DNA of 64,000 nt from Propionivibrio hellwigii (GCF_041770905.1 NZ_JBEUWX010000002.1:1612001-1676000), one strand, 5' to 3'; positions 24,657 through 34,800 are shown, counted from the stretch's first letter. The notes: a model not told the origin generated them from the sequence alone. Numbers and translations are program-made.

Positions 24657-26108
24657 TTATTCGCTTTGTCGCAGGCTTTGATAGAGCGCTTCGTAATGTG
24701 CAGCGGCATCGTCCCAGGAAAAATCCTGCCGCATGGCGCATTGCTGCACCTGCCGCCAGGCTGCCGCGTCGTGATAAAACTGGCTGGCTTCGCGGATGCG
24801 TGCGCCCAGTGCGTAGCGCGTCGCTTCTTCAAACACGAATCCCGTCGCACAGCCGGATTGCAGATTTTCCGGCGAAGCATCGACAACGGTATCGGCCAGC
24901 CCGCCCACGCGCCGCACGAGCGGGAGAGTGCCGTAGCGCAAGGCATAAAGCTGGGTCAGACCGCAGGGTTCAAAGCGGGAAGGGACGAGTAGAACATCCG
25001 CACCGGCGATGACGCGATGCGACATGGCTTCGTCGTAGCCCAGATGAATGGCGACCTGGCCGGGATGTGCCGCAGCGGCATCACGAAAGCCCGTTTCCAG
25101 TTCAGCGTCGCCCGTGCCGAGGACGACCAGTTGGCCGCCTTCCTGCAACAGTTCGGGCAAAGCGGCCAGCAGCAGATCCATCCCTTTCTGCGCGGTCAGG
25201 CGGCTGACCACGCCGAACAGCGGTCCTTTCGCCGCGCGGTCGAGCTTAAACTCGGCTTGTAGCGCCTGTTTGACGGCTTGCTTACCCTTCAAGTTGTCTG
25301 CACTGTAGGGCTTGGCGATTAGCGGATCGTCCGGTCGCCAGACGGCGTAATCGACGCCATTGAGAATACCGGACAGATCCTGGCCGTGGTCACGCATGAC
25401 GCCTTCCAGGCCACAGCCGAATTCGGCGGTGCAGATTTCCTGCGCGTAGGTGGGGCTGACGGTGGTGATTTTGCTGGAATAGACGAGGCCAGCCTTCATG
25501 AATGAGAGATTGCCGTGAAATTCCATACCCATCGGCGTCATGGCGCTCATCGGCAAGTCCAGTTCATAGCGGCAGTCCATCGGAAAAATACCGCGGAAGG
25601 CCATGTTGTGGATGGTAAAGACGGTTTTCGTATCCAGCGCAGGATTCTGGCGCAGGTAAGCGGCGGCCAGTCCGGCATGCCAGTCGTGGGCGTGAATAAT
25701 GTCAGGCGTCCAGCCGGTATCAAGTTCGCCAGAGGCCAGGTGTGCAGCCGCCCAGCCGAGCAGGGCGAAGCGGCGGTGATTGTCCGCCCAGTCCTGGCCT
25801 TCCGGCCCCAGATAGGGGTTGCCCGGACGTCGGTATAAAAAAGGCGCGTCGATCACGTAGGCCGGCAGCCCGCTATCCGGCAGACGGCCGGATAGCAGCC
25901 TGACCGCCGCTGCGCCGAAAACAGGGCCAATGGCGCACACCGGTTTGAGTGATTCCATGCCGGCTAGAATGCCGGGAAAACCGGGCAGCAGCATGCGCAC
26001 ATCCAGTCCGCGCCGAACCAGCGCCGGCGGCAGGGCGGCGGTAACATCGGCCAGCCCGCCGGTTTTAACCAGGGGAAAAATTTCCGAAGCAACGTGAAGG
26101 ATTTTCAT
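24657..26108 (-). CDS. glgA: Glycogen synthase (ADP-glucose)
   Basis: A GT5 glycosyltransferase of 483 residues that extends glycogen chains with glucose from ADP-glucose. KTGGLADV at 15-22 binds the nucleotide sugar, and SRFEPCGLTQLYALRYGTLP near the C-terminus contains the second glucosyl-binding loop. I took the ATG at 26108 (MKILHVASEIFPL), which fits the family start; the frame runs 24 codons further up without sense. It is the last gene of a minus-strand pgi-pgm-glgC-glgA set that leads from fructose 6-phosphate to glycogen. No branching enzyme (glgB) is in the window. Confidence 0.93.
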   Translation of the reverse strand: MKILHVASEIFPLVKTGGLADVTAALPPALVRRGLDVRMLLPGFPGILAGMESLKPVCAIGPVFGAAAVRLLSGRLPDSGLPAYVIDAPFLYRRPGNPYLGPEGQDWADNHRRFALLGWAAAHLASGELDTGWTPDIIHAHDWHAGLAAAYLRQNPALDTKTVFTIHNMAFRGIFPMDCRYELDLPMSAMTPMGMEFHGNLSFMKAGLVYSSKITTVSPTYAQEICTAEFGCGLEGVMRDHGQDLSGILNGVDYAVWRPDDPLIAKPYSADNLKGKQAVKQALQAEFKLDRAAKGPLFGVVSRLTAQKGMDLLLAALPELLQEGGQLVVLGTGDAELETGFRDAAAAHPGQVAIHLGYDEAMSHRVIAGADVLLVPSRFEPCGLTQLYALRYGTLPLVRRVGGLADTVVDASPENLQSGCATGFVFEEATRYALGARIREASQFYHDAAAWRQVQQCAMRQDFSWDDAAAHYEALYQSLRQSE

Positions 26109-26242
26109 GGCATCGCCTGCGCCTGTTGGAATGGCCGCGGCGGCGTCCGGCCGGACGAGCCAGACGCCGACAGCATTCACACGGATTGATTTATGTATTC
26201 ACTCACGACGGTTTCTGCAATAGCACGCAAGAGTACGGCGGT

Positions 26243-27517
26243 TCAGGATACCACCTGATCCATCATCTTCTGCGTCACCAGCGTAATGCCGTTCGACGTG
26301 CGCCGGAAGCGGCGCGCATCCGCTTCGGGATCTTCGCCGATGACGAAGCCCGGTGGAATCTTGACACCGTAGTCGATGATGCAACGACTCAAACGCGCCC
26401 CACGCCCCACTTCGACCTCCGGCAGGAGCACCGACCAGTCGATACGGGTGTGCGAGTGCGCGCGGCATGAGGAAAAAAGCAATGAACGGTTGATTTCGCC
26501 GGAAATGATGCAACCGTCGGAAACAACCGATTCGATGGCAATGCCGCGCCGGTCGGCCTGGTTATGCACGAATTTGGCTGGCGGCAACTGTTGCTGGTAC
26601 GTCCAGATCGGCCAGGCGCGGTCGTAGAGATTGAGCGCCGGATCGGTCGCCGTCAGATCGATATTCGCTTCCCAATAGGCGTCGATCGTGCCGACATCGC
26701 GCCAGTAGTGCTCTTTGCCAGGGCCTTCTTCCGGGGCATGCACGCAGCTCAGATGGAAGGGATGCGCCTTGGCCCGCCCATTTTTGACTGCATGCGGAAT
26801 GATATCCTTGCCAAAGTCGTGACTCGATTCAGGATCTTCGATATCACGCCGCAGCTCGCTATAGAGGTATTTGGCATTGAAAATGTAAATGCCCATGCTG
26901 CACAGCGAGGCATCCGGCTTGCCCGGCATGGGGGGCGGATCAGCCGGTTTTTCGACGAAGTCGGTGATTTTCCACTGATCGTCGATCGCCATCACGCCAA
27001 AGCCGGTAGCGTCCTTGCGCGGCACCTCGATGCAGGCGATCGTGCATTCCGCGCCGCCTTCCACATGATCGACGAGCATGGCCGCATAGTTCATCCGGTA
27101 GATATGGTCGCCAGCGAGGATAACGACGTATTCCGGTGTCGGCAGATAGGTCTCAACAATGTCCAGGTTCTGGTAAACCGCATCGGCCGTACCGCGATAC
27201 CACGACTCCTCATCCACCCGCTGCTGCGCCGGCAGAAGGTCGACAAACTCGTTGATTTCGGCGCGCAAAAAGCTCCAGCCGCGCTGCAAATGCCGCAGCA
27301 AGCTGTGCGACTTGTACTGGGTCACGACGCCGATTCGGCGAATACCGGAATTGACGCAATTGGACAGGGCAAAATCGACGATGCGGTATTCGCCGCCAAA
27401 ATAGACGGCCGGTTTCGCGCGCCAGTCGGTCAGTTCATACAAACGGCTGCCGCGCCCACCCGCCAATACCAGCGCCACGGCCCGTCCGGGCAATCGAAAC
27501 GTTCGTTTATCGATCAT
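26243..27517 (-). CDS. glgC: Glucose-1-phosphate adenylyltransferase
   Basis: A protein of 424 residues. The nucleotidyltransferase domain starts with VLAGGRGSRLYELTDWRAKP (17-36), the ATP and activator binding region. GDHIYRMNY holds the metal-binding aspartate, and SLCSMGIYIFN the sugar phosphate region. The C-terminal left-handed beta-helix follows with EVEVGRGARLSRCIIDYGVK. It makes ADP-glucose from ATP and glucose 1-phosphate, the committed step to glycogen, and is usually controlled by glycolytic intermediates. I took the ATG at 27517 (MIDKRTF) with GGAG upstream. It lies 134 bp upstream of glgA and 94 bp downstream of pgm. Confidence 0.94.
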   Translation of the reverse strand: MIDKRTFRLPGRAVALVLAGGRGSRLYELTDWRAKPAVYFGGEYRIVDFALSNCVNSGIRRIGVVTQYKSHSLLRHLQRGWSFLRAEINEFVDLLPAQQRVDEESWYRGTADAVYQNLDIVETYLPTPEYVVILAGDHIYRMNYAAMLVDHVEGGAECTIACIEVPRKDATGFGVMAIDDQWKITDFVEKPADPPPMPGKPDASLCSMGIYIFNAKYLYSELRRDIEDPESSHDFGKDIIPHAVKNGRAKAHPFHLSCVHAPEEGPGKEHYWRDVGTIDAYWEANIDLTATDPALNLYDRAWPIWTYQQQLPPAKFVHNQADRRGIAIESVVSDGCIISGEINRSLLFSSCRAHSHTRIDWSVLLPEVEVGRGARLSRCIIDYGVKIPPGFVIGEDPEADARRFRRTSNGITLVTQKMMDQVVS

Positions 27518-27611
27518 CTTCCGCTCCCAGGTCATTCATCCATTCAAGATTCAAAGGGCTGCGTTCCACAAAAATGCTTATACGGCACGCAACCGCCAGA
27601 CCGCCACCCCA

Positions 27612-29249
27612 TCAACTGATCACATCCGGCTTCGTCCTGCCCGTCGTGGCCGTGATCTGCGCCACACTTTCGGCTAAGGCAATCAGCGGCGCCAGCGCCT
27701 GCTGGGTCGGCACGCTATGCTGTGCCGGGTCGGCAACATAGCGTTCCAGATAAAGCCGGATCGTCGCGCCTTCGGTACCGGTGCCCGACAGCCGGAACAC
27801 CACACGCGAACCATCCTCAAGCAGAATGCGGACGCCTTGGTGCTCGCTGCGCGCGCCATCGACCGGGTCGGTGTAGCTAAAGTCGTCGGCCATGCGCACA
27901 CGCATGCCTCCAATCGTCTGCCCAGCCAGCGTCGGCAGCTTGCCGCGCAGCGCCGTGAACATCGCCTCCGCCTTCGCTGATTCGACGCCTTCATAGTCAT
28001 GGCGGGAATAGACGTTGCGGCCGTATTTCTGCCAGTGGGCACGCACGATCTGTTCGACGGACTCATTGCGCGCAGCCAGAATATTGAGCCAGTAGAGCAC
28101 CGCCCATAAGCCGTCTTTCTCGCGCACGTGATTAGAGCCTGTGCCGGAGCTTTCCTCGCCGCACAGCGTGGCTTTTCCGGCATCGAGCAGCGAGCCGAAG
28201 AATTTCCACCCGGTCGGCGTTTCAAAACACGGGATGCCGAAATCGGCGGCCACCCGATCCACCGCGCAGCTCGTCGGCATGGAGCGCGCCACGCCGGCCA
28301 GCCCCTTGGCATAGGCCGGAATCAGAGAATAATTGGCCGTCAGTATCGCCAGACTGTCGCTCGGGCTGACGATGAAATTGCTGCCGACGATCATGTTGCG
28401 ATCGCCATCGCCGTCGGAGGCGGCGCCAAACGACAGGCCCAGCCCGGGGTCGGCCATGGCATTAACCAGATCGGCGGCATAGACGGGATTGGGGTCGGGA
28501 TGCCCGCCGCCGAAATCGGCCAAGGGCGTGCCGTTGACGACCGTACCGGCCGGCGCGCCCAGGCGCCGTTCCAGCAAGGCTTTGGCATAGGGGCCGGTGA
28601 CAGCGTGCATGGCATCAAAACGCATGCGGAAACCGGGACGCGCCAGCAGAGCGGCAATGCGCTCAAAGTCAAACAGCGATTCGAGTAGTTCGGCATAGTC
28701 GGCCACCGGGTCGATAACTTCGACCGTCATTGCGCCGATGCGCGTTTCACCCAAACGGGAAAGATCAATGTCGTCCGCCTCGACGTAACGGTATTCGGTG
28801 ATGCCCTGCGTCCGCTGATATACCGCGTCGGTAAAGGTTTCGTTGGCCGGCCCGCCGTTAGCCAGGTTGTACTTGATGCCGAAATCACCCTCGACACCGC
28901 CGGGATTATGACTGGCCGAAAGAATGATGCCGCCAAACGCGGCGCGTTTGCGGATGACTGCACTCGCCGCCGGCGTCGACAAGATTCCGCCCTGCCCGAC
29001 CAGGACGCGCCCAAAGCCGGCCGCTGCTGCCATGCGCAAAATAATCTGGATGGCAACGTCGTTGAAATAGCGGCCATCCCCCCCCAGCACCAGCGTCTGG
29101 CCTTGCTGACCGTTCAAGGTATCGAAAATCGACTGGACGAAATTTTCCAGATAACCGGGCTGGCTGAAAACCTTGACCTTCTTGCGCAGCCCGGAGGTTC
29201 CGGGTTTCTGGCCGGCGAAGGGCCGGGTTGCCACTGTTTTGACGCTCAT
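27612..29249 (-). CDS. pgm: Phosphoglucomutase, alpha-D-glucose specific
   Basis: A protein of 545 residues. The catalytic phosphoserine is in ILSASHNPGG, the metal-binding loop in SDGDGDRNM, the sugar-binding loop in CGEESSGTGSNHVREKDG, and the phosphate site in RLSGTGTEGATIRLY. It interconverts glucose 1-phosphate and glucose 6-phosphate in the cytosol. The start at 29249 has GGAGGAAG six bases upstream. It lies between pgi and glgC on the minus strand and links glycolysis with glycogen synthesis. Confidence 0.94.
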   Translation of the reverse strand: MSVKTVATRPFAGQKPGTSGLRKKVKVFSQPGYLENFVQSIFDTLNGQQGQTLVLGGDGRYFNDVAIQIILRMAAAAGFGRVLVGQGGILSTPAASAVIRKRAAFGGIILSASHNPGGVEGDFGIKYNLANGGPANETFTDAVYQRTQGITEYRYVEADDIDLSRLGETRIGAMTVEVIDPVADYAELLESLFDFERIAALLARPGFRMRFDAMHAVTGPYAKALLERRLGAPAGTVVNGTPLADFGGGHPDPNPVYAADLVNAMADPGLGLSFGAASDGDGDRNMIVGSNFIVSPSDSLAILTANYSLIPAYAKGLAGVARSMPTSCAVDRVAADFGIPCFETPTGWKFFGSLLDAGKATLCGEESSGTGSNHVREKDGLWAVLYWLNILAARNESVEQIVRAHWQKYGRNVYSRHDYEGVESAKAEAMFTALRGKLPTLAGQTIGGMRVRMADDFSYTDPVDGARSEHQGVRILLEDGSRVVFRLSGTGTEGATIRLYLERYVADPAQHSVPTQQALAPLIALAESVAQITATTGRTKPDVIS

Positions 29250-29381
29250 TGCACGCTTCCTCCCGTTCGTTCCAATGTCTCAAACCATTTACGACCCCAG
29301 GCCGGCAAGCCATGAATCCGCCGCCTTTCGCCCTTTCGCCAACATCCGCCGCACGCGAATCGTGCGAACGCCCGCAGCGCC

Positions 29382-31019
29382 TCAGTCAAGATGCCGGCGG
29401 CTGAAATCGAGCAGCGCCTGTGTCGAGGCATCCAGCCCCTGCGCCTGCGCGGCGTCACGCACAGCCGGCAGGATCTGGCTGGCCATGGCTTTGCCCAGTT
29501 CAACCCCCCACTGGTCGAACGAATTGACGCCCCAGAGCATGCCCTGCACCGCGACCTTGTGCTCATACAGCGCCACCAGCGCGCCCAATGTCGCCGGCGT
29601 CAGGCCGTCGAGTAGCAGCGTCGAGGACGGCTGGTTGCCTTTGAAAACGCGGTGCGGCAGCAAGCGCTCGATTTCATGGACGGGCAGCATCGCTTTTTCC
29701 ATATCCCTGCGCGCCTCGGCGTCGGTCTTGCCGAAGGCCAAGGCAGCGCTCTGGGCAAAACAGTTGGACAGAAGCGCTTCCTGATGCCCGGGCAGTGGAA
29801 AATCGGCGTGCACGGCGGCGATGAAGTCGCAGGGGATAAGACGCCCGCCCTGATGGAGCAGCTGAAAGAAAGCGTGCTGCCCATTGTTGCCCAGTTCGCC
29901 CCAGACGATCGGGCAGGCGGGCATCGCCAGCGGCTCACCGTCGCGGCTGACCGATTTGCCATTACTCTCCATCTCCAGTTGCTGGAGGAAAGACGGGAAA
30001 TATTTGAGCGACTCGTTGTAGGGCAGCACAGCCAAACTTTCCGCGCCCAGAAAACTGGTGTTCCAGAAACCGATCAACGCCATTGTGACCGGCAGGTTCC
30101 GCTCGAACGGCGCGCTGGCAAAATGCCTATCCATGCGCTCGGCGCCCGCCAGCATTTCATCGAAAGCTTGCGGGCCGATGGCGATCATCAGTGCCAGACC
30201 CACCGCCGACCACAAGGAATAGCGGCCGCCAACCCAGTCCCAGATTGGAAAGATGCAGTCCTTATTGACGCCGAATTCGACGGCGCGTTCGGGTTTACTC
30301 GACACCGCCGCGAAATGGTTCTGCAGCACCACATCCTCGCCCAGATTGGCGCGCAGCCAGGTACGCGCGGTATTGGCGTTGAACAGCGTCTCCTGCGTCG
30401 TAAATGTTTTACTGACGACAATGAACAGCGTCGTGCGCGGATCGAGGGTCTGTAGCAGCGTCGCCATCTGCGCGCCGTCGAGGTTAGAAACGTAATGCAC
30501 GCCCAGCGACGGATGCGCGACCGAACGCAGCGCATAATTCATCATTTTCGGCCCCAGATCGGAGCCGCCGATGCCGATATTGACGACATCCTTGATCGGC
30601 GCGCCCTGGTGGCCCAGACATTTTCCGGCGCGCAGGCGGTCGGCGAATTCGGCCATCCGGCGGCGCGTTGCCAGCACTTCCGGCATCACGTCGACGCCTG
30701 CGGAAGGGAACGGCGTGCCGGAATGGCGTAGCGCTACATGCAGCGCGGCACGGTCTTCGGTATTGTTAATGTGCTCGCCGGCGAACATGCGCCGAATGCC
30801 TTCCTCTACGCCGTGCTCTTGCGCCAGCGCGCGCAGCAGCTGCAATGTCTGCCCCGTGAGGCGCTGCTTGGAAAAATCGTAGAACAAACCTTCAAACGAG
30901 AAACTGAGCGCAGCAACCCGTTGTGGGTCTTCCGCGAACAGTTCGCGCAACGATTTCTCTGCCAGCGCCTGACGATGCGCTTCAAGATCCCGCCATGTCT
31001 TCGAACGCGTCAGCATCAT
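29382..31019 (-). CDS. pgi: Glucose-6-phosphate isomerase
   Basis: A protein of 545 residues, typical for the long bacterial form. NIGIGGSDLGPKMM binds the phosphate, VSKTFTTQETLFNA and WVGGRYSLWSAVGL are the two family signatures, and QLLHQGGRLIPCDF contains the catalytic histidine region. It interconverts glucose 6-phosphate and fructose 6-phosphate. The start is one of two adjacent ATGs at 31019/31016, behind a GGGAAAGGGAAA stretch. It heads the leftward pgi-pgm-glgC-glgA set and is divergent from gap. Confidence 0.94.
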   Translation of the reverse strand: MMLTRSKTWRDLEAHRQALAEKSLRELFAEDPQRVAALSFSFEGLFYDFSKQRLTGQTLQLLRALAQEHGVEEGIRRMFAGEHINNTEDRAALHVALRHSGTPFPSAGVDVMPEVLATRRRMAEFADRLRAGKCLGHQGAPIKDVVNIGIGGSDLGPKMMNYALRSVAHPSLGVHYVSNLDGAQMATLLQTLDPRTTLFIVVSKTFTTQETLFNANTARTWLRANLGEDVVLQNHFAAVSSKPERAVEFGVNKDCIFPIWDWVGGRYSLWSAVGLALMIAIGPQAFDEMLAGAERMDRHFASAPFERNLPVTMALIGFWNTSFLGAESLAVLPYNESLKYFPSFLQQLEMESNGKSVSRDGEPLAMPACPIVWGELGNNGQHAFFQLLHQGGRLIPCDFIAAVHADFPLPGHQEALLSNCFAQSAALAFGKTDAEARRDMEKAMLPVHEIERLLPHRVFKGNQPSSTLLLDGLTPATLGALVALYEHKVAVQGMLWGVNSFDQWGVELGKAMASQILPAVRDAAQAQGLDASTQALLDFSRRHLD

Positions 31020-31495
31020 GATGCTTTCCCTTTCCCCTTGATTCATCTTTTCTGTTCCCCGCCCGCCTTACGGCATGCAGCGTTCCTGCCATACCATTAT
31101 GGCAAAGAACCGGCGCATACAACAGGCTGACGGCAAAAAAATCTGTGCTTGCGGAGCCGGTTGGCGGAACTCCGGCATGCCAGAAAACGCTCGCTCTTAA
31201 ATGCGGCCAAACAATGCCAAAAAGCAGGCAAAAGCATGGGATAATAGCGGGTGACGTCGCGGGACAAGCAGGAAGCAGGCAGAAAAAACTGCGCGCCGCC
31301 AGGGTTCGTATCAGCCCCCACGCAAGGGGCGTGTCCCCGAACCCTTCCGTGATCAAAAGGCATCTTGCATCGAATGCGTCTATCGGCATGCATCGCTTTG
31401 TCGATAAGACGCTGCCGTAAATTTCGTCGATGGTATTTGTATTATTGTTGAACCGGATTATCAGATTTTTTCACTGTATATAAAGGAAAGCAGTC
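31020..31495. other. Divergent regulatory region between pgi and gap
   Basis: About 475 bp with no gene. It must hold the promoters for the leftward glycogen set and the rightward glycolytic set. I see AT-rich tracts at 31420-31490 but no promoter that I would fix with confidence, and no clear operator palindrome. Confidence 0.5.
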
Positions 31496-32497
31496 ATGGC
31501 TATTAAAGTAGGCATCAACGGTTTTGGTCGTATCGGAAGAATGGTGTTCCGCGCCGCTGTTCAGAATTTCAAGGATATCGAGATCGTCGGCATCAACGAT
31601 CTGCTCGAACCCGACTATGTCGCCTATATGCTGAAATTCGATTCTGTTCATGGTCGCTTCAAGGGCGATGTGTCGGTCGAAGGCAACTTTCTGGTCGTCA
31701 ACGGCAAAAAGATTCGTCTGACCGCCTGCAAGGACCCTGCCGAACTGAAATGGAGTGAGGTCGGCGCAGACATCATTGTTGAATCCACCGGCTTGTTCCT
31801 AACGAAAGAAACGGCGCAGAAGCACATCGACGCGGGCGCCAAGAAAGTCATCATGTCGGCGCCATCGAAGGATGACACGCCAATGTTCGTCTTTGGCGTC
31901 AACTGCGCCTCTTATGCGGGCGAGCCGATTATCTCCAATGCTTCGTGTACAACCAACTGCCTGGCGCCACTGGCCAAGGTCATCAACGACACCTTCGGCA
32001 TCAAGCGCGGCCTGATGACCACGGTACACGCCACGACCAATACGCAGAAAACGGTCGATGCGCCGTCGAACAAGGACTGGCGCGGCGGCCGCGGCATCCT
32101 GGAAAACATCATCCCGTCCTCGACCGGCGCCGCCAAGGCCGTCGGCAAGGTCATTCCCGCGCTGAACAAGAAACTCACCGGTATGGCCTTCCGCGTACCG
32201 ACCTCCGACGTTTCCGTTGTCGACCTGACCTGCGAGCTTGAAAAACCGGCTTCTTATGAGGAAATCTGCGCTGCGCTCAAGGCCGCATCGGAAGGCGCAC
32301 TCAAGGGCGTGCTCGGTTATACCGAGGATAAGGTCGTCTCGACCGATTTCCGTGGGGAAGCCTGTACTTCAGTATTCGACGCCGACGCCGGTATTGCGCT
32401 TGACCCAACTTTCGTCAAGCTGGTTTCCTGGTATGACAATGAATGGGGCTATTCCAACAAGGTGCTGGAAATGATCCGCGTTATGGCGGCCAAGTAA
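31496..32497 (+). CDS. gap: Glyceraldehyde-3-phosphate dehydrogenase, type I
   Basis: A protein of 333 residues. The NAD-binding start is VGINGFGRIGRMVFRA, the catalytic cysteine is C151 in SNASCTTNCLAP, and WYDNEWGYSNKVLEM closes the chain. It oxidises glyceraldehyde 3-phosphate to 1,3-bisphosphoglycerate with NAD+. The ATG at 31496 has AAAGGAA upstream. It opens a rightward run of glycolytic genes. A strong terminator separates it from pgk, so gap may be expressed partly on its own at a higher level. Confidence 0.95.
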   Translation: MAIKVGINGFGRIGRMVFRAAVQNFKDIEIVGINDLLEPDYVAYMLKFDSVHGRFKGDVSVEGNFLVVNGKKIRLTACKDPAELKWSEVGADIIVESTGLFLTKETAQKHIDAGAKKVIMSAPSKDDTPMFVFGVNCASYAGEPIISNASCTTNCLAPLAKVINDTFGIKRGLMTTVHATTNTQKTVDAPSNKDWRGGRGILENIIPSSTGAAKAVGKVIPALNKKLTGMAFRVPTSDVSVVDLTCELEKPASYEEICAALKAASEGALKGVLGYTEDKVVSTDFRGEACTSVFDADAGIALDPTFVKLVSWYDNEWGYSNKVLEMIRVMAAK

Positions 32498-32553
32498 GCG
32501 CCCGGCTGCGACCAACTGTTCCCAGCCAGGCAATGCCGCGGCGGTTACACACA

Positions 32554-32599
32554 GGGAAGGCGGAAGAGTGCATTGCTCCAAACGCCTTCCCTATTTTTT
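32554..32599 (+). terminator. Rho-independent terminator between gap and pgk
   Basis: GGGAAGGCG and CGCCTTCCC pair as a 9-bp stem, followed by TATTTTTTTG. It lies about 55 bp after the gap stop, on the coding strand, and should end or attenuate gap transcription before pgk. Confidence 0.8.
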
Positions 32600-32627
32600 T
32601 GTTTCGACTTTTTAACGGATGACTGTC

Positions 32628-33797
32628 ATGACTTTCAAACGCCTGACCGATCTTGATGTCAGCGGCAAGCGCGTCTTTATCCGCGCCGACCTCAACGTGC
32701 CGCAGGACGACCACCTCGCCATTACCGACGATACGCGCATTCGCGCCGCTTTGCCGGGCATCCGCTACGCCTTGTCCAAAGGCGCCGCGGTCATGGTGAC
32801 TTCGCACCTGGGCCGTCCGACCGAAGGCGAATGCAAACCTGAAGATTCGCTCGCCCCCGTTGCCAAACGTATGTCCGAACTGCTTGGGCAACCTGTCCGT
32901 CTGGTACAAAACTGGGTTGATGGCGGTTTCGAGGTCACCCCCGGCGAAGTCGTTATGCTCGAAAACAGCCGGTGCAACAAGGGCGAAAAAAAGTGCGACG
33001 ATGGCCTTTCACAGAAAATGGCATCGCTCTGTGACATCTGGGTCATGGACGCTTTCGGCACCGCACACCGCGCCGAAGCCACCACCTATGGCATGGGCAA
33101 GTACGCAAAAATCGCCTGCGCCGGCCCCTGTGTCGCCTCCGAGCTGGAAGCGCTGACCAAAGCACTGGCGCAACCGGCACGCCCGCTTGTCGCCATCGTC
33201 GGCGGTTCCAAGGTCTCGACCAAGCTGACCGTGCTGGAAAGTCTGTCCGCCAAGGTCGACCAGCTGATTGTCGGCGGCGGCATCGCCAATACCTTCCTGC
33301 TTGCTACTGGCAAGAAAATCGGCAAGTCGCTTGCCGAGCCCGATCTCGTTGACCAGGCCAAAGCCGTCATGGCCAAAGTCAAGGTGCCATTACCAACCGA
33401 TGTTGTCGTCGCCAAGGAATTCTCGGCTACAGCGCAGGCGACAGTCAAAAGCGTCGATGAAGTCGCCGACGACGATATGATCCTCGACATCGGGCCACAA
33501 TCAGCCAAGGCGCTGGCGGACATCATCGCCCAGGCCGGCACTGTCGTTTGGAACGGGCCGGTCGGCGTTTTTGAAATGGCGCCTTTTGCAGGCGGCACCA
33601 AAGCGCTGGCAGAAGCTGTCGCGGCTTCCAAGGCGTTTACCCTGGCTGGCGGCGGCGACACCGTATCGGCCATCCACGTTTTCGGTATCGAAGACAAGGT
33701 CGGCTATATCTCTACCGCAGGTGGCGCCTTTCTCGAATTTCTCGAAGGCAAACGCCTGCCTGCCGTGGAAATTCTCGAATCGCGTAACGCAGGCTGA
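32628..33797 (+). CDS. pgk: Phosphoglycerate kinase
   Basis: A protein of 389 residues. The substrate-binding RADLNVPQ is near the start, TSHLGRPTEG follows, NKGEKKC stands where most family members have NKGEKKN, and the nucleotide loop GGGDTVSAI is near the end. It makes ATP from 1,3-bisphosphoglycerate. I prefer the ATG at 32628 (MTFKRLTDL) to the one at 32619, since GGA lies at a better distance. Transcription may come through the gap terminator or from a promoter in the 120-bp gap. A gene of unknown function follows 200 bp later. Confidence 0.94.
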   Translation: MTFKRLTDLDVSGKRVFIRADLNVPQDDHLAITDDTRIRAALPGIRYALSKGAAVMVTSHLGRPTEGECKPEDSLAPVAKRMSELLGQPVRLVQNWVDGGFEVTPGEVVMLENSRCNKGEKKCDDGLSQKMASLCDIWVMDAFGTAHRAEATTYGMGKYAKIACAGPCVASELEALTKALAQPARPLVAIVGGSKVSTKLTVLESLSAKVDQLIVGGGIANTFLLATGKKIGKSLAEPDLVDQAKAVMAKVKVPLPTDVVVAKEFSATAQATVKSVDEVADDDMILDIGPQSAKALADIIAQAGTVVWNGPVGVFEMAPFAGGTKALAEAVAASKAFTLAGGGDTVSAIHVFGIEDKVGYISTAGGAFLEFLEGKRLPAVEILESRNAG

Positions 33798-33996
33798 GGC
33801 TACGGCGTAGGCATCGGCCATACGAACATTCAGGTCCTGCAACACTGGCATAATCCGCCTCTTTCTCGGTTTCTGCTAAAAATGGCCGGATGCATGAAGC
33901 AGCCCGCAAATGCGCGCTTGGCTTGTATGTGCGAACGGTTTGCAGGAAAATCAAAAATCGAGTGCATGAGAAAACTTATCGAAAAGGTCACATAAC

Positions 33997-34782
33997 ATGG
34001 ATATTCATCTCTATTTCTCGCTGATCCCGGAAGCGCTCATCGCCTCCAATCTGCCGCCGGAACGGTTCGGTCAGTATTATTCGACAGGCAACAGCTATAA
34101 GTCCAAGGGACAGAGCATGTTCTTCGAGGTCGATCCGAATTTTCGCAACGAATATTTCGACATCGATAGTGCCTTTGCCCGCTGCGTCCCCAATGCCGAG
34201 GGCCGCCCCAAACATTCGGTGTACATCTCGGTCTATCGCGTGCTCGAACACCTGCCGGTCAGCGCGCTCGGCAAGCTTTATTTGACGACCGCTTACGGTC
34301 ACGCCATCGGTATCGAACGGGGCAGCAGCATTCCGCGCGATCCGGAATACAGCCTGCATCTGTATCAGGACATGGTGCCGGTCAACAGTCTCGTCGTCAG
34401 CAACCTTGACCCGGGGCATTTCTACGAAAGCGTGACGCTTCACCCGGAAAAATTCATCCGCTTCCCTGGTCTGTTCTTCGTCGAGCTTGAACTCGGCGCT
34501 CTGGCTAACGACCCGGAAAACGGGCCGGTCGGCGACCTGCCCTACTCGTTCATCCATCACTTGCGCGAGGCCTTGCTTGAACTCAAGCCGCCAACAGGGA
34601 CGGCGCCAAGCATCAAGCAGACCAAGCTGGTACACCGCGTACATTCGCTCGAATTCCCCTACCGGATGGTCAAGCGCGGCTTCTACATCGGCAACGGTCA
34701 TGACATGGCTTTTTATCCGATGCCCTCACACCACGAACTGCGCGACAAATACAGCAAGTGGTGGCATTCGGCCAACCTCTAA
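33997..34782 (+). CDS. Hypothetical protein between pgk and pyk
   Basis: A protein of 261 residues that I do not recognise. It has no signal peptide or membrane helix and is rich in aromatic residues and histidine. It begins MDIHLYFSLIPEALIASNLP and contains HSVYISVYRVLEHLP, SYKSKGQSMFFEVDP, YLTTAYGHAIGIERGSS and a C-terminal HDMAFYPMPSHHELRDKYSK. The regular composition, an AAAAGG before the ATG, and clean gene boundaries show that it is a real gene. Its place inside a glycolytic run suggests a link to central carbon metabolism, but no activity can be read from the sequence. Confidence 0.7.
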   Translation: MDIHLYFSLIPEALIASNLPPERFGQYYSTGNSYKSKGQSMFFEVDPNFRNEYFDIDSAFARCVPNAEGRPKHSVYISVYRVLEHLPVSALGKLYLTTAYGHAIGIERGSSIPRDPEYSLHLYQDMVPVNSLVVSNLDPGHFYESVTLHPEKFIRFPGLFFVELELGALANDPENGPVGDLPYSFIHHLREALLELKPPTGTAPSIKQTKLVHRVHSLEFPYRMVKRGFYIGNGHDMAFYPMPSHHELRDKYSKWWHSANL

Positions 34783-34800
34783 ACACGATGCAACCGCGCT

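Noticed and set aside
26564..27619. 351-codon plus-strand frame
   Set aside because: Antisense shadow of glgC; no recognisable domain.
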